Below, in pieces: positions 63,946 through 64,000 of a stretch of 64,000 nucleotides of DNA (position 1 is the stretch's first letter; each line of letters starts with the position of its first letter). Below the pieces are notes generated by a model. That model was given only the letters and a program-made list of their open reading frames with translations, searched no databases and was not told where the DNA came from. Source of the stretch: Angiostrongylus vasorum (lineage: Eukaryota > Nematoda > Chromadorea > Rhabditida > Metastrongylidae); the NCBI GenBank assembly GCA_018806985.1, contig JADANN010000231.1, positions 1 through 64,000 on the forward strand. Direction: 5' to 3'. The translations under genes were made by a program, and so were the position numbers.

Positions 63946-64000
63946 CGCTGCCCTTTTTATAAAAGACTGTGGCTGTGCTCAAGTGATGTGACCTCATCCG

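Noticed and set aside
1..64000. CRISPR arrays, bacterial operons, rRNA genes, telomeric repeats
   Set aside because: None seen. Introns, SINEs, RTE and PLE elements show a eukaryotic nuclear sequence; the regular repeats are microsatellites or a minisatellite.

Overview
The window looks like nematode nuclear DNA, probably from a parasitic clade V (strongylid or hookworm-like) species. The evidence is a spliced receptor gene with worm-type splice sites and closest resemblance to SER-1, a decayed chemoreceptor of the nematode sra/srab/sre type, and an RTE-class retrotransposon of a type I associate with hookworms. The species assignment is inference. Gene density is very low: I find one intact protein gene. 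Most recognisable sequence is transposon-derived.

Layout. 0.6-3.4 kb holds fragments of Penelope-like elements (PLEs), two tRNA-headed SINEs and a MITE-like element. 3.9-5.8 kb holds a second MITE, a minus-strand RTE 5' fragment and a short fold-back PLE terminus with a hammerhead-like motif and a CAA tract. 6.6-7.2 kb has two tandem copies of a non-coding repeat. 7.25-10.88 kb is a nearly complete PLE (reverse transcriptase plus GIY-YIG endonuclease, both broken) between 13-bp target duplications. 11.4-12.9 kb holds a PLE fragment and four MITE copies. 13.0-14.25 kb is a 5'-truncated PLE folded into a large palindrome, again between target duplications. 14.7-18.5 kb holds more PLE ends, SINEs and MITEs. 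22.4-29.0 kb contains a decayed seven-transmembrane chemoreceptor interrupted by several SINEs. 32.0-32.5 kb is a minimal PLE made only of its ends, with 10-bp target duplications. 37.2-37.5 kb is an AT microsatellite plus a 42-bp minisatellite. 42.0-46.3 kb is the receptor gene, a 5-HT2/SER-1-like amine GPCR of four coding exons ending in a PDZ ligand. 49.9-56.2 kb holds two related degenerate PLE copies. 57.8-64 kb holds a duplicated non-coding repeat, fold-back PLE ends, a decayed RTE element and a final PLE 3' end with a long CAA tract.

How the parts relate. The PLE family dominates. Its terminal repeats (pLTRs) carry hammerhead-ribozyme-like motifs followed by a conserved tail. Each copy whose borders I could define starts with an inverted piece of its own 3' end, from about 70 to about 470 bp long. 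Three copies have 10-14 bp target duplications outside the inverted piece, so the fold-back belongs to the insertion itself. SINEs and MITEs sit in the introns of both the intact receptor gene and the chemoreceptor relic.
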